Numbered from the stretch's first letter, positions 7,496-16,989 are shown. The stretch is 55,635 nt of DNA from Gammaproteobacteria bacterium (GCA_014132615.1 BMAH01000059.1:1-55635), one strand, 5' to 3'. The notes: generated from the letters alone by a model not told the origin. Program-made: numbers and translations.

Positions 7496-7665
7496 TCTAT
7501 TTTTTTGAAGATCAGTCTATTATTGGAATCATAACTAGCTAAAAGTCGGTCTCCCGAATCAATACCTAGTTTTTCCCTAATTCGTTTTGGTATAACTACA
7601 ATTATTGGCCCATTTTTACGAACATTCCAACATCTGACTAGATCAGTATTTCTTGCTATCGCGTT
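7492..7665 (-). pseudogene. AbrB/SpoVT-domain protein without a start codon (5' truncated)
   Basis: The minus-strand frame between TGA (7666-7668) and TAA (7492-7494) encodes RCWNVRKNGPIIVVIPKRIR followed by EKLGIDSGDRLLASYDSNNR and LIFKKID. This is a clear AbrB fold, including the IPKxIRExLGI signature. No ATG, GTG or TTG occurs in the 58 codons, so it is either a truncated relic or uses a non-standard start. Its stop overlaps the stop of the plus-strand AbrB-like gene, so two AbrB-type frames meet tail to tail at the edge of the insertion sequence. Confidence 0.6.
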
Positions 7666-7704
7666 TCACCTCCACCAACTGTTAACTTTACGTCGGCAAG
7701 TGGC

Positions 7705-7718
7705 AAAGTAGCTACTTT
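7705..7718. promoter_or_regulatory. 14-base perfect palindrome upstream of a membrane protein gene
   Basis: AAAGTAGCTACTTT reads the same on both strands and ends 43 bases before the ATG at 7762. Its position near the expected promoter suggests an operator. Nothing else supports a role. Confidence 0.35.
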
Positions 7719-7761
7719 ATTAGACTGTAAGACGTAAGTAGCGACTGAGAACAACCAGATA

Positions 7762-8109
7762 ATGCCAACTCTAAAAATGATTGTTGCAATACTCGTAATT
7801 ATTGGCACGACGATTTTACTATTAATTGGAAATTCGATTGGATCTTTTGTATATGAAAAAACAGTCCCACCAATACATACAGCTTTACAACCCGTAATTG
7901 ATAAAACACCTAATGGGGAAAACGGATGGCAAACCGCCCAAACATTGGACGATCTTAAATCCAAAACCGATGATGGTAAAAATTTAGAACAAATCGCTAA
8001 AACTGGAAAACTAAGAACTACAAACTCATTTTCTATGCCAGTTGTGATTATCCTTGGGGCCTGTTTGGCGATCCTAGTACAGTTAGGCGTAGTTCCAAAA
8101 ATGAAATGA
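7762..8109 (+). CDS. Hypothetical membrane protein with N- and C-terminal helices
   Basis: 115 residues. Helix 1 (MIVAILVIIGTTILLLIGNSI) lies at about 6-26 and helix 2 (MPVVIILGACLAILVQLGVV) at about 92-111, with a polar middle of about 65 residues (TPNGENGWQTAQTLDDLKSK) between them. The short basic ends suggest cytoplasmic termini and an extracellular loop. No family recognised. It precedes the Sec61-beta gene by about 100 bases and is preceded by a palindrome at 7705. Confidence 0.65.
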   Translation: MPTLKMIVAILVIIGTTILLLIGNSIGSFVYEKTVPPIHTALQPVIDKTPNGENGWQTAQTLDDLKSKTDDGKNLEQIAKTGKLRTTNSFSMPVVIILGACLAILVQLGVVPKMK

Positions 8110-8209
8110 GCCGAGACTTGACAATTTTTTAGATAAGAAAATGAGCCAAATTTTGGACAGAATCAGCTTGGCAAAAGTTTTTATCTTATCCTCATAGCTC
8201 CACAATTAC

Positions 8210-8383
8210 ATGAGCAGCAGTGGTAAGAAAAAAGGCGCACCATTACCAGCATCTTCCGCAGGTCTATTGCGTTTCTTTGAGGACGAAACTAAAGGATACA
8301 AACTTGATCCAAAAATCGTAGTCTCTATACCGACTGGATTGATTGTAATCTCTTGGTTGCTTGACATACTCCTAGTAAAGTAG
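8210..8383 (+). CDS. Preprotein translocase subunit Sec61-beta (archaeal SecG)
   Basis: 57 residues, the usual length. The N-terminal cytosolic part reads SSSGKKKGAPLPASSAGLLR then FFEDETKGYKLDPK, which is the strongly conserved Sec61-beta signature (PLPASSAGLLRFFE), followed by one transmembrane segment (IVVSIPTGLIVISWLLDILLV). It is the tail-anchored third subunit of the SecYE-beta protein-conducting channel. A TATA-like TTTTATCTT lies about 30 bases before the ATG. The DUF2070 gene begins seven bases after the stop, so co-transcription is likely. Confidence 0.92.
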   Translation: MSSSGKKKGAPLPASSAGLLRFFEDETKGYKLDPKIVVSIPTGLIVISWLLDILLVK

Positions 8384-8390
8384 ACCAATC

Positions 8391-10133
8391 ATGACAGAAT
8401 CATACGATGATGTATCGAAGATCCACAAAAGATATTCACTCACACTACTCACTCCATCATCAAAATATCACTCTCTACTATTTTCTGCAATAGTTACATC
8501 AATTGCCGGATTTTTCGTTTTATCGTATTATCATGACACTCAAGAAGAGATGGCTTATCGCCTACCAATTGCTATAGTTGCGCTGCTCATAACTCAGTAC
8601 ATAGATTCTCGTCTAATCAAAAACAAGGAATACTCTAAATCCCTCCACATGTCATTATTTGGAAATCTCTCCTGGCTTGCAATTGTACTGTCTGGCATGG
8701 CAGCATTCTCTGTTCTAAACAAGCCCGAGCTATCAACACTATATGTGGCAGAGGGAATGATAATTTTTACAAGCTTTAGAATTGGTATTCTTACCACAAC
8801 GCTTGGTACCTCAATGAGAAGAGCTTGGATGATGTGCTTTATCCAGCCTATGGCGCTCTACCTGATTTTTGTTCCACAGGACCAGTGGGCATCATCTCTT
8901 CTCAATCAACCAGTACTTGAGCTGGGTGCAGCGTTTTTGGGAATCTCTACAATCTGGTCTTATCTTACTGACAGGGCGGGAAGGCCAGGAGTGCAGAGCA
9001 CACACAAGCTAATCCAGGCGTATCTTGCATCGCGAAGCAAGAAAAACTATAGTGAAGTCGAATCAATAATTGACTCTCGCTCAAAGCCATCAAGCGTTCT
9101 CACATCACAAATCAGATTCCAATCAAACAGCAATGACTTTAGAATGGTTCTGCCAGAAATCCACCCGGGACCATATCACCCAATTGGCGGAAGCAACATC
9201 ACGTATAGGATCTTCAAGACACTAAATTCTTCTGCAATGGTCATGCACAGCGTATCTGATCACACCCTGAACCTGCCGTCGCAAACCGCAGTGGATGATT
9301 ACCTGAACACGTTTTCAACAAATTCAGTTCTAAAAAAAGGCGCAATATGTACTGAGCCGGTAACCATCCAAGTGAACAAGGCGCGAGTAATTGGAATCTT
9401 ATTTGACAAGACCGCAATTTTGTTTCTGTCGCTTTCCCCACATGGAATGGAGGATGTTCCAAGCTATATCAAAAAGGAAATCGAGCAGTTTGCAAGCAAT
9501 CGTCACTTTGATAGGATGCTAATCGTTGACTGCCACAACGCAATGGGTGAGGAAATTGGAGAAGAAGATTCCAAAGACATGCTAAAGGCTGCCAAGGCAA
9601 CACTGGAAACACTGGTCACAAAGGAAACACACAAGCTTGAGTTTGGATACGCAAATTCCGATGGAATGGGCATCAGTACATTTGATCTAGGTCCAGGCGG
9701 ACTGGGAGTGTTGTGTCTTAAGATAAATGGAACAAATCATTTTCTGTGCTGGTCTGACTCAAACAATATGGAAAACGGCCTGCGAGAACACATTGTGAAT
9801 CATTTTGCAAAAAACGGCATGTCATTATTGGAGGTGTGCACATCTGATACCCACTTTAGCTCAACCAATGTCAGAAATAGAACTGGTTACTATCCATTTG
9901 GAAAAATTGCAACACCTGACCAAATCGCCGACTGGTACTATGCCATCGCAAAAAAGGCAGAGCAAAAGCTAGAACCAACATCGTTTGAGATACTAGAGCA
10001 CAAAGCAGAGGTTCGAGTCATGGGAAATGCCCTACTTGAGGACTTTTCACGCGCACTTGATAGATCACTGAACCTTACCAAGGCATTTGCCATTGGAAGC
10101 TTTGCAATATTCATTGCGTCTCTTTTTCTATAG
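8391..10133 (+). CDS. DUF2070 family archaeal membrane protein
   Basis: 580 residues. The first 200 hold about six to seven hydrophobic segments. The remaining 330 form a soluble domain with conserved histidine motifs (EIHPGPYHPIGGSNITYRIF; SPHGMEDVPSY; VDCHNAMGEE; SDTHFSSTNVRNRTGYYPFG), and a last hydrophobic segment closes the protein (AFAIGSFAIFIASLF). The His/Asp/Asn motifs look like a metal-dependent hydrolase site, but no activity is established for this archaeal family. It follows Sec61-beta closely, and its last 23 bases overlap the convergent gene at 10111. Confidence 0.85.
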   Translation: MTESYDDVSKIHKRYSLTLLTPSSKYHSLLFSAIVTSIAGFFVLSYYHDTQEEMAYRLPIAIVALLITQYIDSRLIKNKEYSKSLHMSLFGNLSWLAIVLSGMAAFSVLNKPELSTLYVAEGMIIFTSFRIGILTTTLGTSMRRAWMMCFIQPMALYLIFVPQDQWASSLLNQPVLELGAAFLGISTIWSYLTDRAGRPGVQSTHKLIQAYLASRSKKNYSEVESIIDSRSKPSSVLTSQIRFQSNSNDFRMVLPEIHPGPYHPIGGSNITYRIFKTLNSSAMVMHSVSDHTLNLPSQTAVDDYLNTFSTNSVLKKGAICTEPVTIQVNKARVIGILFDKTAILFLSLSPHGMEDVPSYIKKEIEQFASNRHFDRMLIVDCHNAMGEEIGEEDSKDMLKAAKATLETLVTKETHKLEFGYANSDGMGISTFDLGPGGLGVLCLKINGTNHFLCWSDSNNMENGLREHIVNHFAKNGMSLLEVCTSDTHFSSTNVRNRTGYYPFGKIATPDQIADWYYAIAKKAEQKLEPTSFEILEHKAEVRVMGNALLEDFSRALDRSLNLTKAFAIGSFAIFIASLFL

Positions 10134-10749
10134 TTTTGACGTTTTCTAGGTTCCCATAGAATTCATCAACAAAGGCGGCAAGCTGAAAAATCGGAACTAT
10201 TGGGACCTTGTTTACAAAGCTGATCTTGTCCTGGTATAGTGTCACTATTACTGGCGCTGCAACTGCACCCTTTGTGCTTGCGACATAGTGCTTGGTTCGC
10301 TCTATTTGCTTTTTGACTATTTCATCCAGTGCAGATGGAGTAGTCTTTTTCCAGTGCTTGCAGTCAATTAGTATAGCAACTCCAAGCTTTACCCCGACTA
10401 CATCAATTTCCATGCGAGGCTTGATGAGAATCAGATTTCGCATTATCGCAAAATCCTGCATCTCAAGAACCTTGGCGGCTAGGCCCTCAAAGTCCTGCCA
10501 GCTTAGATGCTTTGCTATTTCATCAATTAGTACTCCTTTGTGAAGTGCAAAAATAGTTGCTCGCAGCTTATCTCCGTCCTCAAACTCTATTGTATTGCCA
10601 TCAAATCTACCAATGTCATTTGCGGCAAGCTCTTGGAGCATTCTTTTTGCAATGGGTTCATCCGTTTTTGCAACTATTGCAAAATCCTCAATCGAAATTC
10701 CACCCGTAATTATTCCGTCAATTCCGTCAAGCCACAACTTTGAATTCAA
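10111..10749 (-). CDS. PD-(D/E)XK (Mrr-like) restriction endonuclease-fold protein
   Basis: 212 residues. The N-terminal 75 residues resemble a small winged-helix region. The C-terminal domain has E88 (WQDFEGLAAKVLE), D116 (MEIDVVGVK) and D129-x-K131 (LIDCKHWKK), the order expected of a metal-dependent PD-(D/E)XK nuclease core. Archaeal relatives are usually annotated as restriction-endonuclease-like proteins. No methyltransferase is nearby, so a repair or RNA/DNA-processing role is likelier than restriction. Its stop lies inside the end of the DUF2070 gene. Confidence 0.75.
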   Translation of the reverse strand: MNSKLWLDGIDGIITGGISIEDFAIVAKTDEPIAKRMLQELAANDIGRFDGNTIEFEDGDKLRATIFALHKGVLIDEIAKHLSWQDFEGLAAKVLEMQDFAIMRNLILIKPRMEIDVVGVKLGVAILIDCKHWKKTTPSALDEIVKKQIERTKHYVASTKGAVAAPVIVTLYQDKISFVNKVPIVPIFQLAAFVDEFYGNLENVKTIEKETQ

Positions 10750-10862
10750 TTATTGGACTTTCACTTTTTACAAATTAAAAGGATTGCATAGAAATCATAC
10801 CGATCCAAAATGTGACATGATTCCTTTGGAGCTTTAAATTAGATGCATACATTAGGAAACCT

Positions 10863-13325
10863 GTGAAAATTATTCTGATTTTTTTGATCTGCTCTGTCTT
10901 TGCAATTAATGTAGTTCATGCAGAAAAGGGAGCATTTGTTGACAAGATCCAGTTCATCCAGTATCTTGATGAGAGCACAGCAATTGAAGAGGTGAAAAAG
11001 AAAAACCTCGACATTTACTATTCAAGAATTCCAGCAGAAATGATTCAGGATACTGACATTCAGAATTTGCAGGTCTTTTACACGACCGGCGGCTCATTTA
11101 GCATACTGGTAAACCCTGCAGTTGGGATGGAATTCAACCCGTTTTCCTCACAAAAGGCAAGATTTGCACTAAACTATCTGATTGACAGAAAGCTGATAGT
11201 AGATGAGCTAATGTCCGGCTATGGCGTTACCATGACCTCAAATTATGGACCGTTTGATCCTGACTTTCTGCTAGTCGTGCAGGAATTAGAAAAGTTCCAC
11301 TTTCGGTACAACCCAGAGCTTGCAAACACCATGATCTCTGATGTTTTGACACAGCAGGGTGCGCAAAAAATCGACGGCAAGTGGATGTATGACAACAAGC
11401 CAGTGACTGTAACTTTTTTCATTAGAAACGATGACCCAGTAAGAAAATCAATTGGAGAGGTCATATCATCAGAGCTGGAAAAAATTGGATTTACTGTCAA
11501 AAAAGACTTTGGCGACCTAAACAAGGCATATGTTGCGGTGTATGGGTCAGACCCTGCCGAGATGAAGTGGAATCTCTACACAGAAGGATTTGCCGGAAGG
11601 TCTGCATTTGTAAAGTATGATCCGCTAGGCCTAGCACAAATGTATGCTCCGTGGTTTTCCAACATGCCTGGTTTTAACAACCCGACATACTGGAACTACA
11701 AAAACGACAAGCTTGACACCATTACGCAAAAAATCTACTCCAGCAATTACACCTCATCTGAAGAGCGCACAAGTTTGATTCGCGAGGCAACAAAAGAAGG
11801 AGTAAACGAGTCTGTCCGAATATTTCTTGCGGCAAAAGTCGACCCATTTGTCGCAAACAAAAACGTGCATGGAATAATCAATGATTTTGGAAGCGGCATA
11901 ACATCAAGATTCACACCAATTAACGCAAAGACGGATGGGAATGAGCTCAAAATAGGCGTAAAGCAAATCTACCAAGGCGCATGGAACCCAGTCCGTGGCC
12001 TAGCAGACGCATATTCCAAAAACATCTGGGATGTTCTGTATGATCCTGGGATCTTCAAAAACCCCTACTCGGGACAAAACTTTCCGGTACGGGAGCACTG
12101 GAAGGTAGAGACTGCAGGGCCTACTGGTACACTATCGGTTCCACCTGATGCCGTCAACTGGGATCCTGCACAAAAAAAATGGATGCCGGTTGGACAAAAC
12201 AAAAAGGCAGTCAGCAAGATAACATATGACTTGCTGTGGTCAAACTGGCACGACGGACAAAAAATGGACATGAATGATGTTTTGTATTCCGTTTATTTCA
12301 CCCAGGAATGGGGCTCACCACCACAAGACAATGACAAGACCTTTGATCCAGAGTTTTCGCCAACTGCGGCCCAGTCGGCAAAAACACTGGTCGCAGTAAG
12401 GCCCATCGATGATCATACCATCGAAGTCTATGTTGATTTTTGGCACTTTGACGAGTCCGAAATAGCGGACTGGGGGGGAGTCTGGGTTGTAATGCCGTGG
12501 GAGGTAATGGCCGCAATGGAGCAGGCAGTAATTGATGGCAAAACCTCGTTTTCAAGGACAGACTCGCAGGCAAAAAGCGTAAGCTGGCTCTCAATGATTA
12601 TTCCAAATGATGCTGCAATCATACGACAATATCTGGAGGAATTTGCCGCATCAAAGACAATACACCCGGCGCTTGCATCTTTTGGGAACTCTGATCAGTA
12701 CTACCAGTCAAGGTATAATGCAGCAATCAAGTGGATAAAGGAAAAAAATCACGCAATAATTAGCAACGGACCGTTTTACCTTGACAGCTACTCCCCAGAG
12801 GCGCGGGTCATGACAATTAAGGCATTTGATGATCCGACATATCCATTTGCAGCAGGATACTGGGAGAAATTTGAAAACGTGAGTCTGCCAAAGATAACAA
12901 AAATAGATGTACCGCAAAAAATCATCCAAGGCACACAACTCAATATTCCGATTCAGACACAAGATGCAACAGATGTGTATTATTTTGTAAGTGATGCATC
13001 TGGAAATGAAATTGCAGATGGCATCATCTCAGTCCAAAACAACACATCAGAAATCACAATACCTAATTCCCTGACACAAAAAATGAATCTTGGCGGAAAC
13101 GACATCAAGGTTTACGCAATATCTGGTGATGTGTTCAAGCCAGACATTTACACTACAAGCTTTTTTGTAGCACAATCAGATGATGAAAATTATACCGAGA
13201 CATCTCTTGGACAAACAAAAGCCAAGGCAGAAACAGATTATGTTGCACCTGCCTCAATTATTCTGGGCTTGATAATAATTGGTGCCATTCTATATATTCG
13301 AAAGAAAAGAAAAACCAACCACTAA
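10863..13325 (+). CDS. Peptide/nickel-type ABC transporter substrate-binding protein, membrane anchored
   Basis: 820 residues from GTG 10863, with a TATA-like TTTAAATTA about 26 bases upstream. A signal peptide (residues 1-20, IFLICSVFAINVVHA) is followed by an SBP_bac_5 (DppA/OppA) fold in two stretches: ARFALNYLIDRKLIVDELMS near residue 100 and the lobe around 360-640. A transmembrane anchor (PASIILGLIIIGAILYI) and basic tail (RKKRKTNH) end it. It captures oligopeptides or similar ligands outside the cell. No permease or ATPase gene is adjacent; an OppF-type ATPase stands alone at 38831. It is longer than usual (500-600) because of an extra C-terminal beta domain. Confidence 0.85.
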   Translation: MKIILIFLICSVFAINVVHAEKGAFVDKIQFIQYLDESTAIEEVKKKNLDIYYSRIPAEMIQDTDIQNLQVFYTTGGSFSILVNPAVGMEFNPFSSQKARFALNYLIDRKLIVDELMSGYGVTMTSNYGPFDPDFLLVVQELEKFHFRYNPELANTMISDVLTQQGAQKIDGKWMYDNKPVTVTFFIRNDDPVRKSIGEVISSELEKIGFTVKKDFGDLNKAYVAVYGSDPAEMKWNLYTEGFAGRSAFVKYDPLGLAQMYAPWFSNMPGFNNPTYWNYKNDKLDTITQKIYSSNYTSSEERTSLIREATKEGVNESVRIFLAAKVDPFVANKNVHGIINDFGSGITSRFTPINAKTDGNELKIGVKQIYQGAWNPVRGLADAYSKNIWDVLYDPGIFKNPYSGQNFPVREHWKVETAGPTGTLSVPPDAVNWDPAQKKWMPVGQNKKAVSKITYDLLWSNWHDGQKMDMNDVLYSVYFTQEWGSPPQDNDKTFDPEFSPTAAQSAKTLVAVRPIDDHTIEVYVDFWHFDESEIADWGGVWVVMPWEVMAAMEQAVIDGKTSFSRTDSQAKSVSWLSMIIPNDAAIIRQYLEEFAASKTIHPALASFGNSDQYYQSRYNAAIKWIKEKNHAIISNGPFYLDSYSPEARVMTIKAFDDPTYPFAAGYWEKFENVSLPKITKIDVPQKIIQGTQLNIPIQTQDATDVYYFVSDASGNEIADGIISVQNNTSEITIPNSLTQKMNLGGNDIKVYAISGDVFKPDIYTTSFFVAQSDDENYTETSLGQTKAKAETDYVAPASIILGLIIIGAILYIRKKRKTNH

Positions 13326-13392
13326 TCTTTCGTTCATACAAATTCTACTCAAATCTTATATCTAAAATTACAAAAGGCATTCTGAAGAAAAA

Positions 13393-13608
13393 ATGCCAGA
13401 CGAAAGCTGCAGAAAATGCGGAGGACAATTAAAAAAATGCACAACATGCGCAGAATGCCGAAAGGCAGTGAGCATGATTTGCATTCAGTGCGGCACTAGA
13501 ACAATGGAGCAGGTACACGCTCTTTGCTTTATGGCAGAGATTCCAAAAATCGAAGAAACTCCACCATTGCCAAGCGGAATATTTCAAAAGCAAATTCTCG
13601 TAGCTTAG
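13393..13608 (+). CDS. Small multi-cysteine zinc-ribbon protein
   Basis: 71 residues with eight cysteines in CxxC-like pairs (CRKCGG, CTTCAEC, CIQCG) plus one later Cys (HALCFM). This arrangement could hold two zinc ions. The C-terminal third is hydrophobic and proline-rich (EETPPLPSGIFQKQILVA). It lies between the peptide-binding protein and the 996-residue secreted protein on the same strand. No known family recognised; it may be an RNA- or protein-binding adaptor. Confidence 0.65.
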   Translation: MPDESCRKCGGQLKKCTTCAECRKAVSMICIQCGTRTMEQVHALCFMAEIPKIEETPPLPSGIFQKQILVA

Positions 13609-13659
13609 GTAGCAATCATACCTAAGGCTTAAGTACTCTTTTCCAACCTGATCTGAACT

Positions 13660-16650
13660 ATGCGGAAGCTTGGCACGGTACTGGTCCTATTTGCAATTTT
13701 ACTTGTTCCAACAAACGCATTTTCACAAACAAGCTCGCGAATCACGCTTTTAGACACCTTTGGCGACTACAAAAAGGGAGAATCTGTGTTCATTTTCGGG
13801 CAGATTGCCCAGATTTCCTCGGATCTCTACGTTGTAACCCAGATAATCAACCCAAATGGTGATCTCTGCCAAATCCAACAGCTAAAGCCATTATCTGGCG
13901 GCGGATTCATCACCGATCCAGTTCCACTTACTGGCAGAATATGCGGACTAGTTGGAAAGTACGACGTCAAAGTATTCTATGGGGATTACACTGCATCAAG
14001 CTCATTTACCCTTACTGGTGATAAGCTGGTGGAAAAATCAAAGCAGGACTATCTGGATTCTGCAGTATCATTAATTGAATCAAAGATTGCATCCGCAAAA
14101 AAATCAAATGATGTTGCAGCCTTTGAATCAAGATTCTCCGATGTGAGATCTACTAGTGACCTTATCAAGCTAAAGGATTTGTACTCTGATCTTTTCTTGA
14201 CATATACTGATGAATCCGACACACTATCCTTGGATTTCCGTGTGAGGCCGGCAATTGACACTGCATTTGCAACAACAAAATCTCTAATGTCTGATTCAAA
14301 GCTAGACAGTACTGAAGCAAAGAAAATAGACGCACAGACAGCAGGTGTTGCGTTTTATGCAGGAATCGGTGATACCAAATCAGCAGTAAAGGAGCTAAGT
14401 GATGTGTATGTATCATTAACAAATGCAGACCCACAAAAGCAAGCTCCTGAAAAACAGCTCAGCTATTCAGAGCTGAACCAATTGTTGCTAAACCTGATGA
14501 CAAAATCAAATTCTATAATGAGCAGGCCTGTCAAAGAGGAAATCGGATTTATCTTTGCACGGGGGACAGGCCCAATCTACTCTGATGAGCTAAACGACCT
14601 AGTTGACCTTTTGACTGAGGCCAGGCTGCTTGATGGCACGCTCAAAAAGGACGACAATCTCACACACATGGTTCGAACAGAATGGGCAACACTGCGAGAG
14701 TCGATGCTTGGAAAAGACACACTTTCCAAGTTTCTGGAGGCAAAGCCCAAAATCGACAAGCTAAACCAGGCCACCTTACTGCTAAGAAACCTAGACCAAG
14801 TTGACAGGTTTGTCTCATCAAATAGCACTCAAAATGTGGATCTTGCAAACATCATAAAGCCAAAGCTTGATGATTTGACCGGACAATTATCGTCCGCCAC
14901 ATCGCCTGATGATATCATATCGGTACAGCAAGACATTTTGGATATGAAAAATGTAATTGACATTTCCTCGCGAATATCAAGTACCATAGCATTTGCCAAA
15001 AACAACAATGTGCAAAACAAGGATCTGATCAACTCCTTTGAGGATCTTCTGGCCAAGGTAAAAGACGCAAGCACACTGAGTGAAATTCTTGCAATAGAGT
15101 CAGAATACGAGCAATCGATTAATGATCTTCGGGAAAAGCGCAGCCCGCTCTCTGTTTTGCAGTTTGACTATAATCAGCTAAAGGCAAAGGCAGAATTGCA
15201 ATCAGACTATGAAAGCCTCAGCACAATAAACAATGCAATCAAGATAATCAATACTGCAATTGAGATAGAAAAGGGTAACCCAACTATAAACAAAATCGAC
15301 AAGATGGAAGTGCTGCTAAACTATTACGCCTCACAAGACCCGATAATTAAGACAAGGCTTGACTCTTACTCAAAAGACGCATACCAGATTCGCGCATCGG
15401 ACATTTTGCAGCGAGCAAAATCCATTGAGAATTTGGTGTCTCTTGGCGAGCGACACAACAAGTTCCTGCCAGGATATACAGACTTTACCAAATCAATGAA
15501 GTCAAGACTTGATGAGGCACGAGATCTAGTAGTCAAAAAGGACTTGGATGCGGCAGACAACAAGGTTCGTGCGCTATTTGATGAATGGCAGCAGGTATCG
15601 CAAAAATACACAGAAGACCCCTTTGGCTCTGATTCGGGATATTCGCTAGATGAAATAAAGAGAATCGAGTACCGCAAGCAATTGCAGCAGCTATCGCAGT
15701 TTGTAACCACGTTCTATAATGCAGACTTTGAGTCAAGCTCTGCAGAGTTTCTCAGCATGTCAAATGATGCGTATGATCTCATAGATTATGGAAACTTTGA
15801 TGATGCAGAAAAAAAGATCAATGACATTCGCAGCTTTGTATCTGATCAGCTTGAGCAGGGCCACAAGAAAATCCTGTTTGATATTTCGTACAATCCTGAA
15901 AACCAGATTTGGGTCATGAGTGGTGCCGTAGATAAGGACCTCTTTGATAGCAGGGAAAACCTATACCTTACCATATATGACATGGAAGGAAACCAAGACA
16001 GCACACTCAAGTTCTCCGATACAAAGGATGGGGACTTTTACACACAATGGTATGCCCCAACACAGCCAGGCCTGTATGTTGTGAAACTGCAGTGGCGAGA
16101 CGCAATCGCATCGCAAATTGTAAATGTTGCAGAAAAATCAACAGTTACCGCAACAACCCCACCACCAGATGCAGATTACACACAGAATGTGGATTTGGCA
16201 AGGCAGTTTGAGGACCTGCAAAAATTTGTCCAAACGTTTGGCGGCTCAAACTATGATTCCAACAAGGACAAGTTCGATCCGATAATTTCTGCTATCAAAA
16301 ATGCCTTACATGACAAGGACACCTCCACAGCAAAGTCAAAGATTACGGAGCTCCACTCAATGATAGAGCGTTACCTGCCAAACCGCTCAAAGATTGGTGT
16401 CCTTGAGGTCAGCATGTCGGGTGGACAACTGTTAGTTTCTGGCGCAATCTACAAAACGGTAGCGTTCCCTGAGGACATTTACATCGACATATTTGATCAA
16501 ACTGGGGAGAAAATAGACGAAATCCCACTCAAGGACAACGCATCTGGCTACTTTAACCAGGCACTATCAAAGTCATATTCGCCTGGAATCTATGTGGCGC
16601 AGCTACAGTACCACGACCTGTTTGTGTCTGATTTCTTTAAGGTAAACTAG
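13660..16650 (+). CDS. Large secreted protein with helical repeats and two beta-sandwich domains
   Basis: 996 residues. Signal peptide at 1-23 (LVLFAILLVPTNAFSQ). After an N-terminal beta domain (DTFGDYKKGESVFIFGQI, CQIQQLKP), a helical region of about 600 residues rich in Asp/Lys/Ser is probably coiled-coil or spectrin-like. Two related beta domains follow at about 745-830 (LYLTIYDMEGN to QPGLYVVKLQW) and 925-996 (IYIDIFDQTGE to SPGIYVAQLQY). Each shares the D-x-x-G and PG-(L/I)-Y-V-(A/V)-x-L-Q pattern and is probably Ig-like. No membrane anchor is visible. A surface or periplasm-like structural role is likely. TATA-like TTAAGTAC lies 27 bases before the ATG. Confidence 0.75.
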   Translation: MRKLGTVLVLFAILLVPTNAFSQTSSRITLLDTFGDYKKGESVFIFGQIAQISSDLYVVTQIINPNGDLCQIQQLKPLSGGGFITDPVPLTGRICGLVGKYDVKVFYGDYTASSSFTLTGDKLVEKSKQDYLDSAVSLIESKIASAKKSNDVAAFESRFSDVRSTSDLIKLKDLYSDLFLTYTDESDTLSLDFRVRPAIDTAFATTKSLMSDSKLDSTEAKKIDAQTAGVAFYAGIGDTKSAVKELSDVYVSLTNADPQKQAPEKQLSYSELNQLLLNLMTKSNSIMSRPVKEEIGFIFARGTGPIYSDELNDLVDLLTEARLLDGTLKKDDNLTHMVRTEWATLRESMLGKDTLSKFLEAKPKIDKLNQATLLLRNLDQVDRFVSSNSTQNVDLANIIKPKLDDLTGQLSSATSPDDIISVQQDILDMKNVIDISSRISSTIAFAKNNNVQNKDLINSFEDLLAKVKDASTLSEILAIESEYEQSINDLREKRSPLSVLQFDYNQLKAKAELQSDYESLSTINNAIKIINTAIEIEKGNPTINKIDKMEVLLNYYASQDPIIKTRLDSYSKDAYQIRASDILQRAKSIENLVSLGERHNKFLPGYTDFTKSMKSRLDEARDLVVKKDLDAADNKVRALFDEWQQVSQKYTEDPFGSDSGYSLDEIKRIEYRKQLQQLSQFVTTFYNADFESSSAEFLSMSNDAYDLIDYGNFDDAEKKINDIRSFVSDQLEQGHKKILFDISYNPENQIWVMSGAVDKDLFDSRENLYLTIYDMEGNQDSTLKFSDTKDGDFYTQWYAPTQPGLYVVKLQWRDAIASQIVNVAEKSTVTATTPPPDADYTQNVDLARQFEDLQKFVQTFGGSNYDSNKDKFDPIISAIKNALHDKDTSTAKSKITELHSMIERYLPNRSKIGVLEVSMSGGQLLVSGAIYKTVAFPEDIYIDIFDQTGEKIDEIPLKDNASGYFNQALSKSYSPGIYVAQLQYHDLFVSDFFKVN

Positions 16651-16687
16651 ATTCAAAGCTTATCTAATCCAAAACTCATCTGGTATC

Positions 16688-16828
16688 ATGTCTGATACAA
16701 AAAAGAAACTCAACACCACACAGGACGATTATGAAAAAGCCTTGGCCTCAGACGATCCTATGAAAATCACCCATAATGATCTTGAAAACTTGGCAAAAGA
16801 GGCAATGAAGAAATTCAAGTCACTATGA
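16688..16828 (+). CDS. Small charged protein, 46 residues
   Basis: ATG 16688, TGA 16826-16828. The sequence is helical and charged (KKKLNTTQDDYEKALASDDP, then NDLENLAKEAMKKFKSL), with no cysteines or hydrophobic segment. Its stop overlaps the start of the next gene (ATGA), which indicates translational coupling and supports both as real. Function unknown. Confidence 0.6.
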   Translation: MSDTKKKLNTTQDDYEKALASDDPMKITHNDLENLAKEAMKKFKSL

Positions 16829-16989
16829 ATCCTGAATGGATTGTAGTTGGGGCGATACTGCTTGGCGCAATGGCTGCAGGTGGCGCCAACTTGTATGTCA
16901 AAAGAAGAAAAGAGGCCCAACCCTCTGAATTTGAAAATAAAACCCAGTTTGGCCTTGCCGAATCTGACAAGGATGAAAAATCATCTTAA
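16825..16989 (+). CDS. Small single-span membrane protein, 54 residues
   Basis: ATG 16825 overlaps the upstream stop by four bases. One N-terminal membrane segment (WIVVGAILLGAMAAGGANLYV) is followed by a basic stop-transfer (KRRK) and an acidic tail (FGLAESDKDEKSS). The two-gene unit with the 46-residue protein suggests a small membrane complex. Its last bases overlap the convergent flavoprotein gene by four. Confidence 0.6.
   Translation: MNPEWIVVGAILLGAMAAGGANLYVKRRKEAQPSEFENKTQFGLAESDKDEKSS

Noticed and set aside
12298-12622. Minus-strand frames of 64-98 codons
   Set aside because: Shadows inside the peptide-binding protein gene with odd Pro/Arg/Leu-rich composition.
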